From an alpha proteobacterium SCGC AAA028-C07 (GTDB taxonomy: Bacteria > Pseudomonadota > Alphaproteobacteria > Pelagibacterales > Pelagibacteraceae): a stretch of 56,954 nucleotides of DNA. How positions within the stretch are numbered: position 1 is the stretch's first letter; each line of letters starts with the position of its first letter. The position numbers were made by a program, and so were the translations under genes. Where the stretch lies: positions 22,125 through 79,078 of the forward strand of contig ATTB01000002.1 in assembly GCA_000419465.1 (NCBI GenBank). Reading direction: 5' to 3'. Under the pieces are notes generated by a model. It searched no databases, was not told where the DNA came from, and saw nothing but the letters and a program-made list of their open reading frames with translations. Positions 1 to 8,822 of the stretch are shown piece by piece.

Positions 1-247
1 TTATTTCAAGTGAGTGAATAATATTTTTCATCTCTTCATCTAAAATTGTGTATATTTTTTTATGCGCATCTATTGTCTTTAATTTTTTTAGTTCTGCAGA
101 AGAAATTACTACTTCAAAATGACTATTATTATTTTTTGGTGACTGAACGTGATGCTGATGCAAATGCGATTTATTATTCACTTCTACATTCTCACATACG
201 ATATTTTGTTTAATTTTATCTAAGATAATATATTTTAGATCGGACAT
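1..247 (-). CDS. bolA: BolA family protein, 3' end cut by window edge
   Basis: Reading the minus strand from the ATG at 247 gives 82 codons with no stop before base 1, so the last residues lie outside the window. The translation has the BolA layout: a short N-terminal helix, a His-rich loop (HLHQHHV), a β-strand SHFEVVISSAE, and a helix with DAHKKIYTIL, which corresponds to the conserved His near the end of the family's nucleic-acid/Fe-S face. BolA proteins usually have 80-110 residues, so only a few are missing. In the family, BolA pairs with monothiol glutaredoxin in iron-sulfur trafficking or acts as a morphology regulator. It is divergent from the J-protein gene at 282, with 34 bases between the starts. 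BolA next to this J-protein/cobS/cobT run is a known alphaproteobacterial neighbourhood. The family call is fairly sure; the specific role is not. Confidence 0.8.
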   Translation of the reverse strand, partial: MSDLKYIILDKIKQNIVCENVEVNNKSHLHQHHVQSPKNNNSHFEVVISSAELKKLKTIDAHKKIYTILDEEMKNIIHSLEI

Positions 248-281
248 AAAATAATTTTAATCAATTTAAAAAATTACGCAA

Positions 282-929
282 ATGAGAAAGATCTGTGAAT
301 GGAGTAAATGTAAAGAAATAGCTTCAGGTCAGGGTCTTATAAAGAAAGATATCAATAAACAATACAAATGGTTTTGCGGTGATCATTTAAAAATTCACAA
401 CAAGACCAACGATAATTCGTGTGATTGGAAAAGATGCAAACAACCAGGAGAATTTAAAGCTCCGTCAAAAACTGTAGGCGAATATAAATGGTTCTGCGCG
501 GAACATATAAAAATTTATAATTATGAGTGGGATTTTTTCTCTGAAATGTCACAAGACAAAATTGAAGAATTTATTCATTCAGATATTACCTGGCACAAGC
601 CAACCTCTAAACTTGGTTCAAAAGATAATTTTTTTAATAAAGTATGGAGAAATATTTTGGAAGAACAAGATATCTTTCCTGCAGATTATTTTAAGCAATT
701 TGAAAAAAAAACAATTTATAGCTCAAAAGAAATAGAAGCTTTAAAAAAATTAGATTTAAAAAGTAATGTAAAATGGAGCGAAATTAGAGAACAATTTAAA
801 AAACTTGTAAAAAAATATCACCCAGATACAAATTCTGGAGATAAAAAATTTGAAAATAAATTAAAAGATATAACAATTGCCTATACTCTTTTAAGGAATA
901 ATCAAAAAAACGTAAATCATGGACAATAG
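282..929 (+). CDS. J-domain protein with tandem zinc-binding repeats
   Basis: A 215-residue protein with two parts. Residues 1-83 hold two copies of a probable zinc-binding unit: C5-x4-C10-x21-C32-x2-H35 and C47-x4-C52-x19-C72-x2-H75, each ending in YKWFC..H.KI.N. Residues about 145-215 form a C-terminal J domain with the HPD motif at 180-182 (KKYHPDT), the element that stimulates DnaK ATPase. There is no Gly/Phe linker and no DnaJ-type four-repeat zinc domain, so this is a class III J-protein, not DnaJ itself. Relatives next to cobS in other alphaproteobacteria, as I know them, clearly show only one Cys/His unit, so the N-terminal copy is notable. The stop overlaps the cobS-like start by 11 bases, indicating translational coupling. 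The likely role is to recruit DnaK to a substrate or partner of the downstream AAA+/VWA pair; this is inferred. Confidence 0.85.
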   Translation: MRKICEWSKCKEIASGQGLIKKDINKQYKWFCGDHLKIHNKTNDNSCDWKRCKQPGEFKAPSKTVGEYKWFCAEHIKIYNYEWDFFSEMSQDKIEEFIHSDITWHKPTSKLGSKDNFFNKVWRNILEEQDIFPADYFKQFEKKTIYSSKEIEALKKLDLKSNVKWSEIREQFKKLVKKYHPDTNSGDKKFENKLKDITIAYTLLRNNQKNVNHGQ

Positions 930-1914
930 TATTTTTGAAAGCACACCTGATATAAAAATTTCTGTAAAACAAACTTTTAATATCGACTCTGATATGACGG
1001 TTGAAGGTTTTTCAAAAAAAAATCAATTTGTTCCTGAATTGGATAGCGCTTATAAATTTGATCGCGATACAACTCTTGCAATTCTTGCTGGCTTTGTTTT
1101 TAATAAAAGAGTTTTAATTCAAGGTTTTCACGGCACAGGAAAATCAACTCACATCGAACAAGTAGCAGCAAGATTAAATTGGCCTTGCATAAGAGTAAAT
1201 TTAGATAGCCATATAAGTAGAATTGATCTTTTAGGAAAAGATGCAATCGTAATAAAAGACAACAAACAAGTTACTGAATTTAGAGAAGGAATCTTGCCTT
1301 GGGCGCTGCAAAATCCTGTGGCTTTAGTATTTGATGAATATGACGCTGGTAGACCAGATGTTATGTTTGTTATCCAAAGATTGCTTGAAAGCGAAGGAAA
1401 ACTAACTTTACTTGATAAGAATAAAGTAATTAAACAGAATAAATATTTTAGATTATTTGCAACAGCAAATACAATTGGTCTTGGTGATACTTCAGGACTT
1501 TATCATGGGACGCAGCAAATTAATCAAGGACAGATGGATCGATGGAATATTGTAACGACTCTAAATTATCTAAAACAAGAGAATGAACTTGAAATCATAT
1601 TATCGAAATGTCCTCATTTGAATAATGCTGAAGGTAAAAAAATTGCGCAAAAAATGATTCAAGTTGCCGATCTAACAAGATCTGGTCTTGCTAATGGAGA
1701 TATTTCAACCGTTATGAGCCCCAGAACAGTAATGACTTGGGCAGATAATTATAAAATTTTTAATGATATTGGGTATTCTTTTAGGATATCATTTTTAAAT
1801 CGATGTGATGAATTAGAAAGAGCAATTATCGCTGAATATTTTCAAAGATGTTTTGCTAAAGAACTGACTGAAACATCTGCAAGTGTAAAAATAAATCTTA
1901 AAAATGGAAAATGA
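919..1914 (+). CDS. cobS: CobS-like AAA+ ATPase (MoxR-type)
   Basis: A 331-residue AAA+ ATPase closely matching the CobS subunit of aerobic cobaltochelatase in length and order. Walker A is GFHGTGKST at 69-77. Walker B follows in [12 protein letters not shown] at about 137-148, with sensor region [13 protein letters not shown] and an arginine-rich helix at the C-terminus. In cobalamin-making bacteria CobS and CobT form the ATP-driven chaperone for CobN. No cobN or other cob gene is visible here, and streamlined marine alphaproteobacteria generally lack de novo cobalamin synthesis, so the annotation 'cobaltochelatase' may mislead. MoxR-type ATPase plus VWA protein is a widespread pairing for remodelling or metal insertion. 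The gene overlaps the upstream J-protein by 11 bases and the VWA gene by 11 bases, so the three are surely one operon. Confidence 0.88.
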   Translation: MDNSIFESTPDIKISVKQTFNIDSDMTVEGFSKKNQFVPELDSAYKFDRDTTLAILAGFVFNKRVLIQGFHGTGKSTHIEQVAARLNWPCIRVNLDSHISRIDLLGKDAIVIKDNKQVTEFREGILPWALQNPVALVFDEYDAGRPDVMFVIQRLLESEGKLTLLDKNKVIKQNKYFRLFATANTIGLGDTSGLYHGTQQINQGQMDRWNIVTTLNYLKQENELEIILSKCPHLNNAEGKKIAQKMIQVADLTRSGLANGDISTVMSPRTVMTWADNYKIFNDIGYSFRISFLNRCDELERAIIAEYFQRCFAKELTETSASVKINLKNGK

Positions 1915-3694
1915 AAAACAGGCTGAAAATTTTAAAATAGCCATCTCATCAACCATAAAAGCATTAGCTAAAAAACAAGATCTTAATATTCTATTTTCAG
2001 ACGCACCTACTAAAGAAAGTAATGTTATAAATCTTCCTAAAATTACTTTCGACTATATAGACGAATATCAAAATATTAGAGCTCTTGCAGATTCTGAGGC
2101 TTTGAAAATAAAATATAGCAATTCAGAACTTTTAAAAAAATTTGAACCAAGAGGAATGATTGCAAAAAATATTTATAAAAGTGCTGAAAAGATTCGTTAT
2201 GAAAAACTAGGATCAGAAAATTTTGCAGGAATAAATTTAAACTTTAAAAACTACTACCAAAAAAAATTTAAAGAACAAAATGAAGATACCTATAATAGCA
2301 TTGAAAAGGCTTTTGATATTATTTTAGCAAACGACCTGCTTAATCTGGACTTAAATATTGAAGAAAAGAAGAGTTTAAAAAATTGGAATAAGATTATTGA
2401 TGAGCAGATTAAAGATAAATTAGATTTGTTAAAAAAAAATATTTCTGATCAAGAAAAGTTTTCGACAATTTTAAATTCTATTATTCAGGATTTAAAATTA
2501 GAAGAAAAATTAAGTCCTAATGAAAGTGATAGCGATAACGAGCAAAAGAATGAAAATAAACTTAAAGATCAGAATGAAAATCAGATTAACCAAGATAAAA
2601 ATTCTAATAAACAAGACTTTAATATTGAAAGTATAATTCCTGATGTAGAGATTGATGCTAATCAGAGCGAACAAGAAACCTTAATTGAGGATGAAAATAG
2701 CTCAAATGATGAAATTAAATCTTCTAATGTTAAAAAAAATAGCAGCGAAGTTAAATATAAAATTTTTACAAATAAATTTGACAAAATTATTAACGCTGAA
2801 GAAATGGTGGATCCTAGTGAAATGATTAAATTTAGAGAAAATTTAGATAATCAATTAAAATCTTTTCATAACTTCATTTCAAGACTTGCAAATAAATTGC
2901 AGAGAAAGCTGTTAGCATTTCAAAATAGATCTTGGGAATTTGATCTTGAAGAAGGGATGCTTGATACAGCAAAACTAACCAGAGTTATCATCGATCCTCA
3001 CAACTCTCTTTCTTATAAAAAGGAAAAAAATACAAATTTTAAAGATACGGTAGTAACTTTGTTAATTGATAATTCTGGATCAATGCGAGGCAGACCTATC
3101 TCTATTGCTGCTATTTGCGCCGACATTTTATCCCGCACATTAGAAAGGTGCTCTGTAAAAGTTGAGGTATTAGGATTTACAACATTAAATTGGAAAGGTG
3201 GGAAAAGTAGAGAACTGTGGTTAACAAATAAAATAAATAATCCTGGAAGATTAAATGATTTATCACACATCATTTATAAATCTGCCGATACTCCATGGAG
3301 AAGAGGAAAAAATAATTTAGGATTGATGTTAAAGGAGGGAATCTTAAAAGAAAATATTGATGGAGAAGCAATCTTATGGGCTTACCAAAGATTAAAAAAA
3401 AGAAGTGAAGAAAGAAAAATTTTAATGGTAATTTCTGATGGTGCTCCCGTTGATGATTCAACGCTTTCTGTAAATCCAGGTAACTATTTAGAAAAACATC
3501 TAAAAAATACTGTAAAATGGATCGAGAATAAAAAAGATGTTGAAATTAATGCAATTGGAATTGGTCATGATGTTACCAACTATTATAGCAAAGCTTTAAA
3601 GATTGCGGACGTACAGGAGCTGGGAGATGCTTTAATCGACCAGCTTGCAGATTTATTTATTGAAGAACCAAAAAGAAAAAAAACAATTAACTAA
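1904..3694 (+). CDS. cobT: CobT-like VWA-domain protein
   Basis: A 596-residue partner of the upstream AAA+ ATPase. The N-terminal helical region (1-200) resembles CobT. Residues about 200-270 are an acidic, Asn/Asp/Glu/Ser-rich low-complexity linker. The C-terminal third is a von Willebrand A domain with an intact [13 protein letters not shown] at about 388-395, and a later SDGAPVDDS segment near residue 510. The metal-ion site is therefore expected to be functional. CobT normally works with CobS in loading Co2+ into hydrogenobyrinate via CobN. Without CobN nearby, the pair is more simply described as an AAA+/VWA chaperone of unknown client. The 3' end overlaps the convergent transporter gene by 8 bases. 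It is confidently a CobT family member; its function here is open. Confidence 0.85.
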   Translation: MENEKQAENFKIAISSTIKALAKKQDLNILFSDAPTKESNVINLPKITFDYIDEYQNIRALADSEALKIKYSNSELLKKFEPRGMIAKNIYKSAEKIRYEKLGSENFAGINLNFKNYYQKKFKEQNEDTYNSIEKAFDIILANDLLNLDLNIEEKKSLKNWNKIIDEQIKDKLDLLKKNISDQEKFSTILNSIIQDLKLEEKLSPNESDSDNEQKNENKLKDQNENQINQDKNSNKQDFNIESIIPDVEIDANQSEQETLIEDENSSNDEIKSSNVKKNSSEVKYKIFTNKFDKIINAEEMVDPSEMIKFRENLDNQLKSFHNFISRLANKLQRKLLAFQNRSWEFDLEEGMLDTAKLTRVIIDPHNSLSYKKEKNTNFKDTVVTLLIDNSGSMRGRPISIAAICADILSRTLERCSVKVEVLGFTTLNWKGGKSRELWLTNKINNPGRLNDLSHIIYKSADTPWRRGKNNLGLMLKEGILKENIDGEAILWAYQRLKKRSEERKILMVISDGAPVDDSTLSVNPGNYLEKHLKNTVKWIENKKDVEINAIGIGHDVTNYYSKALKIADVQELGDALIDQLADLFIEEPKRKKTIN

Positions 3695-4235
3695 ATCTAG
3701 CGATTGCAATTCTAAAGGGTAGCAGCATTGCAAGATCTACAAATAACTTAACTGCCAAATCTCCAGCGGCTAATATTATCCAAGGAGAATCTGTTCCGTA
3801 AAAAGCTATACTAAAAAATAGCACCGTATCTAATACTGAGCCAAGAATTGAAGAGACAAGTGGCGGAATAAACCACAGTTTATTTCTTAAAACATTAAAT
3901 ACTCTAATATCTAAAAGTTGACCTGCTAAAAAAGCAACTCCAGATGCAATAACTATTCTTAAAACGATTAAATTAAATCCTTCAAAAGTTAAAATAAATG
4001 AAAAAACAATCCCAAGTATAAATCCAAAAACGACAATCTTTTTAGCAAATTGATTGCCGAAGAATCTATTGGCAAGATCAGTGACTAAAAAAGTAACTGG
4101 ATATGTAAAAGCGCCCCAAGTTAAGATTTCTTGCATTCCAAAATATGGAAAAGGAAATTGTACTAAATAATTTGAAGAACAAATAACAACAGCCATAATG
4201 GCCGAATATAAAAATATCTTTTTTGAATATACCAA
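3687..4235 (-). CDS. yhhQ: Queuosine-precursor transporter (YhhQ/VUT family)
   Basis: A 182-residue hydrophobic protein with about six membrane segments. Its signature [19 protein letters not shown] (residues about 40-58) is typical of the YhhQ/QPTR family, also called 'VUT family' or 'vitamin uptake transporter'. Characterised members import 7-cyano- or 7-aminomethyl-7-deazaguanine for queuosine modification of tRNA. No que or tgt gene lies in the window, so whether this cell salvages or makes the precursor cannot be told here. The gene starts 5 bases after the rpmB stop and is probably co-transcribed with it. Its last codons overlap the convergent cobT-like gene by 8 bases. Confidence 0.85.
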   Translation of the reverse strand: MVYSKKIFLYSAIMAVVICSSNYLVQFPFPYFGMQEILTWGAFTYPVTFLVTDLANRFFGNQFAKKIVVFGFILGIVFSFILTFEGFNLIVLRIVIASGVAFLAGQLLDIRVFNVLRNKLWFIPPLVSSILGSVLDTVLFFSIAFYGTDSPWIILAAGDLAVKLFVDLAMLLPFRIAIARFS

Positions 4236-4240
4236 GAAAA

Positions 4241-4582
4241 CTAATTAACTTTAGCTTTTGTTTCTTTTTTAGCTTTAATTTCTTTTTTAGGTTTTTTAAC
4301 GTGTGGAACAATTGTTAACAAAAGTTTTCTTAATTTTTTAACTCTAGGTGATAAATTTTTATTTTTAGCTCTTAACAAAAATTCATCAATGCCTCCTCTA
4401 AAGTCTACGGCTTTAATTGCGCGAGTACAAATTTTAATACGAATATCGCGATTTAATTTTTCACTTTTAAAAGAAACTTTTTTAAGATTTGGGAAAAATC
4501 TTCTTTTAGTTTTGTTGTTAGCATGACTGACGTTATGACCTGTCTGTGGTCTCTTACCTGTCAGTTCGCAAAGTTTAGACAT
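4241..4582 (-). CDS. rpmB: Ribosomal protein bL28
   Basis: 113 residues beginning MSKLCELTGKRPQTGHNVSH, the diagnostic start of L28. It continues through the conserved RRFFPNL, IRIKICTRAIK and VDFRGGIDEFLL segments. The body ends near residue 90; the remaining 20-odd residues are a Lys/Ala/Glu-rich tail (KKPKKEIKAKKETKAK), longer than the usual 70-100-residue L28 and probably an rRNA-contacting extension. A strong ribosome binding site AGGAG sits at 4588-4592. The putative promoter just upstream is listed separately. It is probably the first gene of a two-gene transcript with the transporter. Confidence 0.95.
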   Translation of the reverse strand: MSKLCELTGKRPQTGHNVSHANNKTKRRFFPNLKKVSFKSEKLNRDIRIKICTRAIKAVDFRGGIDEFLLRAKNKNLSPRVKKLRKLLLTIVPHVKKPKKEIKAKKETKAKVN

Positions 4583-4598
4583 ATTTTCTCCTGCAAGG

Positions 4599-4627
4599 GA
4601 TATAGTTAGATGATGAATTTACGTCAA
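4599..4627 (-). promoter_or_regulatory. Putative sigma-70-type promoter of rpmB
   Basis: On the minus strand, TTGACG (4627-4622) and TATATC (4604-4599) are separated by exactly 17 bases. They match the -35 box at 5/6 and the -10 box at 4/6. The predicted start site falls at about 4592, giving a very short leader that begins at or just before the AGGAG ribosome binding site. This is inferred from consensus only. Confidence 0.45.
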
Positions 4628-4689
4628 GATATTTCTTATAAATCCTAGATTATTTGTAGCAATTGATTTCTTGTTTTTACAAGATTAGT

Positions 4690-4709
4690 CCAATAATTAT
4701 TGGTTAACC
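4690..4709. promoter_or_regulatory. Overlapping perfect palindromes before the TauE-like gene
   Basis: CCAATAATTATTGG at 4690-4703 is a perfect 14-base palindrome. The last two bases begin a second perfect one, GGTTAACC, at 4702-4709. The pair lies 11-30 bases before the start codon at 4720, where a repressor would cover the ribosome binding site or promoter. They may be an operator; no regulator gene is adjacent. In DNA this AT-rich a chance palindrome is possible. Confidence 0.35.
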
Positions 4710-4719
4710 TAAAATTTTC

Positions 4720-5778
4720 ATGTTCCAAGTTTACCTTCCAATCGTAGAGGTTCACGTTAACATTTTATATTTATTATCAATCAGCGGCTTTATAGGTTTC
4801 TTAAGCGGTTTGCTTGGTATTGGTGGTGGGTTTTTAATGACGCCTGTTTTAATTTTTTTTGGTATCCCGCCAATGCATGCCATCGCAAACGGATCTAACA
4901 ATATTTTAGCATCTTCTGTTTCTGGAACATTTGCACATTGGTACAAAAAACAAGTTGATATTAAGATGGGTCTTTATATTTTAAGCGGAGGATTTTTTGG
5001 TGCGACTATTGGTATTTATTTTATTAAATTATTAATTCAAATTGGAAAGATTAATACAATAACTTCAATCTTATATTTTGTATTATTAACAAGTTTTGGA
5101 CTCTTAATGTTTATTGAAAGTCTTGCTGAGTATCGCAGAATAAAAAATAAAAAATTTATAAGGCGAAAATTTCGCAAACACACATGGATACATGGACTTC
5201 CCTTTAAAGTTAGAATGAATTCTTCAAGACTTTATATCAGTATTATTCCTCCGATATTTTTTGGATTCTTAACTGGAATCATTTCATCGATGATGGGCGT
5301 TGGTGGAGCATTTATTTTAATTCCAGTGATGATTTATGTTCTTGGAATGCCTTCTAAACTTGTTCCGGGAACATCTTTATTTGTGATGATTTTTGTTATG
5401 ACATTTGTAACTTTCTTTCATGCTATCACTAATCATAATATTGATCTTATTTTAGTTTCTATTCTAATGTTGGGATCTGTAATTGGAGTGCAATTGGGAA
5501 CTAGACTTGCAATGAATTTAAAAAATGAAGAACTTAGAATTTTAATGTCAATTATCATTACTATTTTTGGATTGAAGTTTGGTTATTCTCTACTCATAGA
5601 AGAATTAAAGTTTAAAATTTTTCGAAAAATAGAAAGTCAAGATCACTTAAATTTCTTTCAAGATTTTATTTATCAATTTGTAAATACTAGTCCAATATTA
5701 TATGCATTAACTGCTGTAGGACTGGCCATATTAATCGGATACTTCAGTTCTTTTATTTTTAAAAAACTAAAATATTAA
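4720..5778 (+). CDS. TauE/SafE family membrane transporter
   Basis: A 352-residue integral membrane protein with the internal duplication typical of TauE/SafE (sulfite exporter) proteins. The glycine-rich motif appears twice: GLLGIGGGFLMTPVLI near residue 32 and MMGVGGAFILIPVMIYV near residue 195. About eight membrane segments are present, with a basic cytoplasmic loop (RIKNKKFIRRKFRKH) in the middle and one extra C-terminal helix. Characterised members move sulfite, sulfoacetate or similar anions, and the actual substrate is not readable here. The start at 4720 places MFQVYLPIVEVHVN at the N-terminus, as in alphaproteobacterial relatives. The DUF3429 gene follows after 2 bases and is probably in the same transcript. 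Confidence 0.85.
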   Translation: MFQVYLPIVEVHVNILYLLSISGFIGFLSGLLGIGGGFLMTPVLIFFGIPPMHAIANGSNNILASSVSGTFAHWYKKQVDIKMGLYILSGGFFGATIGIYFIKLLIQIGKINTITSILYFVLLTSFGLLMFIESLAEYRRIKNKKFIRRKFRKHTWIHGLPFKVRMNSSRLYISIIPPIFFGFLTGIISSMMGVGGAFILIPVMIYVLGMPSKLVPGTSLFVMIFVMTFVTFFHAITNHNIDLILVSILMLGSVIGVQLGTRLAMNLKNEELRILMSIIITIFGLKFGYSLLIEELKFKIFRKIESQDHLNFFQDFIYQFVNTSPILYALTAVGLAILIGYFSSFIFKKLKY

Positions 5779-5780
5779 TT

Positions 5781-6230
5781 ATGCAAATAGAGAAAAAAAA
5801 ATTAGCAACAATATTAGGATATCTTGGTCTCATTCCTTTTTTTACATTTACAATTATTTTTTTTATTTCAAATTTTAATAATTATGTTGTCGATGTATAT
5901 TTGTTCTATGCAAATATAATTTTAGCTTTTCTTTGCGGCAGTCAATGGAGTAAAATTTTGAATAGTAATATTTCTAATAACAGAAATTTACTATTAACTT
6001 TAAGTGTTATAGTCCCGATTTTTTCTTTTATTTTAGATTTTTTTTCAAACCAAGATATAAAAATTGCAATCTATATAATCTTATTCTTTTCAACTAATTT
6101 TATAGATGGAAAAATATTTTCTGAACCTGGCAACGTTTGGTATTTAAATCTTAGAAAACGACTAACTTTTTTAGTAATTTTGACTTTGGTAATTAATTTA
6201 TTCGCTGTCAACGCCTACCGCTTTTTGTAA
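5781..6230 (+). CDS. DUF3429 family membrane protein
   Basis: 149 residues with about five predicted membrane segments. It carries the features I associate with DUF3429: ATILGYLGLIPFF at the start, YANIILAFLCGSQW in the middle and a final hydrophobic helix. No function is established for the family. It follows the TauE-like gene by 2 bases, so the two are probably co-transcribed; a shared membrane role is only a guess. Its 3' end overlaps the convergent pyrD reading frame by 33 bases, the longest convergent overlap in the window. Confidence 0.7.
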   Translation: MQIEKKKLATILGYLGLIPFFTFTIIFFISNFNNYVVDVYLFYANIILAFLCGSQWSKILNSNISNNRNLLLTLSVIVPIFSFILDFFSNQDIKIAIYIILFFSTNFIDGKIFSEPGNVWYLNLRKRLTFLVILTLVINLFAVNAYRFL

Positions 6231-7245
6231 AGAAGAGAATCCATCTCTTCTCAATAGCTCAGCCAATTCTTGTTTAATAGCCGTTACAACAAAAGGCCCT
6301 TTGTAAACTAAGCCCGTATAAAGCTGTAATAAAGAAGCGCCAGCTCTTATTTTTTCATAAGCAGAGGCTCCTGAATCAATTCCGCCCACACCAATTATTG
6401 GCACTTTTCCTTTGATAGTCTTAAAAAATTTTTTGATAATTAAATTAGAGGTATCTTTGATAGGAGAGCCTGACAATCCTCCTATTTCGTTTTTTTTTTT
6501 TGTTTACTAAATTTTCTCTTAGTTTTACCGATGTGTTAGTTAAAACTAATCCATCTAAATTAAATTCTAAAATATTTTTACAAATCATATCAATATCAGC
6601 GTCATTGATGTCTGGTGATATCTTTATAACAACTGGTGTTCTGCTACTTAAATTTTTTTTTATATTTAAAATTTCAGTTAATAATTTTCTTAAATTATCT
6701 TGTTCGTGAAAATTTCTTAAATTTTCAGTGTTAGGTGATGAAATATTTATACATATATAACTACATAAATTATGAAAATTTTTAAAACATTCAACATAAT
6801 CATCAATGCGGGATGCGCTATCTTTATTCGGCCCTATATTAATTCCTAAAATTCCCGCTGCTTTTTTTGTTTCGATTCTACTTTTAATTTTAACTAAACC
6901 CTGATTTGGAAAACCTAAACGATTAATAATCGCTTTATCTTCTATTAATCTAAAAACTCTTGGCTTTAAATTTCCTTCTTGTGGCTTTGGAGTAATAGTT
7001 CCTACTTCTGCAAAGCCAAATCCAAGAGCAAACATTTTATCATATACTTCGGCATTCTTATCAAATCCGGACGCTAGACCTATTGGGTTTAAGAATTCGT
7101 TTCCTAAAATATTAATCTTTAAAATCTCATCATCTTTTGATGGGAAGAGTGGAATATAAAGATTTTTTAAAAATTGAATGGCTAAAGAATGGGCAAGTTC
7201 AGGATCAAGTTTATTAATGAAAGAATTAATAATCTGATAATTCAT
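6198..7245 (-). pseudogene. pyrD: Dihydroorotate dehydrogenase (quinone), frameshifted
   Basis: Two minus-strand frames together encode one class 2 dihydroorotate dehydrogenase, the membrane-associated, quinone-linked enzyme that oxidises dihydroorotate to orotate in pyrimidine synthesis. Frame one (7245 to about 6502) has the N-terminal amphipathic helix and the conserved NPIGLASGFDKNAE, FGFAEVGTITPKPQ, NIGPNKD, NISSPNTENLR and VIKISPD segments. After NKKKK it runs out of frame into an unrelated tail. Frame two continues from about 6490 with GGLSGSPIKD, PIIGVGGIDSG and LLQLYTGLVYKGP, the normal FMN-binding end. The break is a run of 12 A (minus strand; T at 6490-6501). Eleven A would restore a 348-residue protein of usual length. 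Real mutation, assembly or sequencing error, and transcriptional slippage all remain possible. Both halves look otherwise undamaged, which argues against an old pseudogene. Confidence 0.85.
6490..6501. repeat. 12-base T/A homopolymer at the pyrD frameshift
   Basis: A run of twelve T on the plus strand is the point where the pyrD frame changes. Removing one base restores the conserved ...NEIGGLSGSP continuation. Homopolymers this long are prone to replication slippage, sequencing miscounts and RNA polymerase slippage. Confidence 0.9.
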
Positions 7246-7253
7246 TTTTATGA

Positions 7254-8822
7254 TTAATCATTAATAGACTTATTAATTAAATTCACTGTTTCTTTAATAC
7301 CATAAAAACTTATAAAAGATCCCATTCTAGGTCCTTGTTCATCTCCAAAAAGCACTTCATAAATCATTTTAAACCACTCTCTTAATCTCTCTTTTGAATA
7401 ATGTGTTTTGCCAACAGAATAAACTATTGTTTGCATTTCTTCTGGCTGTAAAGTTGGACTCATTTTAGAAATTTGTTCAGCAAGATCCTGTAGTGCTTTT
7501 TTCTCAGTCAAGTCTGGTTTTCTAAATTTTTTATTAACCTTCACAACGTCATTAAAATAATTAATTGCATTTAAAATAAGTTTTGCAAGAATAGGATGAT
7601 TTTCTTTAACTAAATTTGGACTGAAATTATTAATAAATTTCCAAATAACTTCCTCTTTATCTGTATTGCTAACGCTCACTAAATTAAGCAAAATATTAAA
7701 GGAGATAATTATTTCTTCTTTTGGTGGATTACCATTGTGAACATGCCAAACCGGATTTCCTAATTTTTCTTTTGCTTCCTGTTTGTCAAATTTTTCTAGG
7801 AAAGAAAGATACTCATCAACTGCTTTTGGGATAACTTGGAAATATAATTTTTTAGCTCTTGTCGGATTTTGATACATATACAGAGACAAACTTTCTGGAG
7901 ACGCATATTTCAACCATTGTTCAATTGTAATTCCATTGCCTTTTGATTTAGAAATTTTTTCTCCATTCTCATCTAAAAATAACTCATAGGCAAATCCAGC
8001 TGGAGGTATTCCTCCTAAAATTTTACAAATTTTACTGGATAGTTCTGCACTTGGGATTAAATCTTTTCCATACATTTCAAAATCAACTCCAAGAGCAAAC
8101 CAGCGCATGGCCCAGTCTACTTTCCACTGTAATTTACATGCCCCTCCTGTAATTTTTGTTTCAACTTTTTTATTTCCATTTTGATAAACAATAGTTTTGG
8201 TATCTAGATTTTTTTCAACTACAGCAACTTCTAATACTTTTCCTGTTTCGGGACATATAGGCAAAAATGGACTGTAAGTTTTTCTTCTTTCTGGACCAAG
8301 TGTTGGTAAAACAACATCCATAATTTTATCATAATTTTTTAGGACTGCAGTTAAAGCGTCATCAAATTCGCCTTTAGTATAAAGTTCAGTTGAACTTTTA
8401 AATTCATATTTAAAATTAAATTCATCTAAAAATTTTTTTAACATATTATTATTATGCTCTCCAAAACTCTTAAATTTTTTAAACGGATCAGGAATTGCCG
8501 TTAATGGCTTATTTAAATTATCTTCTAAGACTGATTTATTTGGAATGTTATCTGGAACCTTCCTAAGTCCATCCATGTCATCTGAAAATGTAAATAATTT
8601 AACGGGTATATTAGATAATCTTTGGAAAGCATTCATGACCATAGTTGTTCTGCAAACTTCTCCGAAAGTTCCAATGTGAGGAAGTCCACTTGGTCCATAA
8701 CCGGTCTGAAATAAAACGTAACCTTTTTTCTCTATTATTTTTAATCTTTTTTTTAATATTTCTCTAGATTCGGCAAAGGGCCAAGCTTCTGAATCTTCAA
8801 AAAACTTTTTATCAATTAACAT
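7254..8822 (-). CDS. lysK: Class I lysyl-tRNA synthetase
   Basis: A 522-residue class I LysRS that charges tRNA-Lys. The HIGH-type signature is GPSGLPHIGTFGE (about residues 43-55) and the KMSKS-type loop is GEKISKSKGNG (about 282-292). The Rossmann catalytic domain is followed by the helical anticodon-binding domain. Class I LysRS is the usual form in archaea and alphaproteobacteria, replacing the class II LysS of most bacteria, which supports the taxonomic placement. The start overlaps the upstream kinase gene end by 11 bases, and pyrD begins 8 bases after its stop, so this is one polycistronic run. Confidence 0.93.
   Translation of the reverse strand: MLIDKKFFEDSEAWPFAESREILKKRLKIIEKKGYVLFQTGYGPSGLPHIGTFGEVCRTTMVMNAFQRLSNIPVKLFTFSDDMDGLRKVPDNIPNKSVLEDNLNKPLTAIPDPFKKFKSFGEHNNNMLKKFLDEFNFKYEFKSSTELYTKGEFDDALTAVLKNYDKIMDVVLPTLGPERRKTYSPFLPICPETGKVLEVAVVEKNLDTKTIVYQNGNKKVETKITGGACKLQWKVDWAMRWFALGVDFEMYGKDLIPSAELSSKICKILGGIPPAGFAYELFLDENGEKISKSKGNGITIEQWLKYASPESLSLYMYQNPTRAKKLYFQVIPKAVDEYLSFLEKFDKQEAKEKLGNPVWHVHNGNPPKEEIIISFNILLNLVSVSNTDKEEVIWKFINNFSPNLVKENHPILAKLILNAINYFNDVVKVNKKFRKPDLTEKKALQDLAEQISKMSPTLQPEEMQTIVYSVGKTHYSKERLREWFKMIYEVLFGDEQGPRMGSFISFYGIKETVNLINKSIND

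Noticed and set aside
523-735. Small plus-strand frame inside the J-protein gene
   Set aside because: It overlaps a well-supported gene in another frame and encodes Lys/Ile/Phe-rich sequence typical of AT-rich shadow frames.
1904-3694. Toxin or adhesin reading of the VWA protein
   Set aside because: There is no signal peptide, and the gene overlaps a CobS-type ATPase, so a cytoplasmic AAA+/VWA partner is much more likely.
6500-6709. Plus-strand frame beginning at the pyrD homopolymer
   Set aside because: It is antisense to conserved pyrD sequence and has no ribosome binding site or recognisable product.
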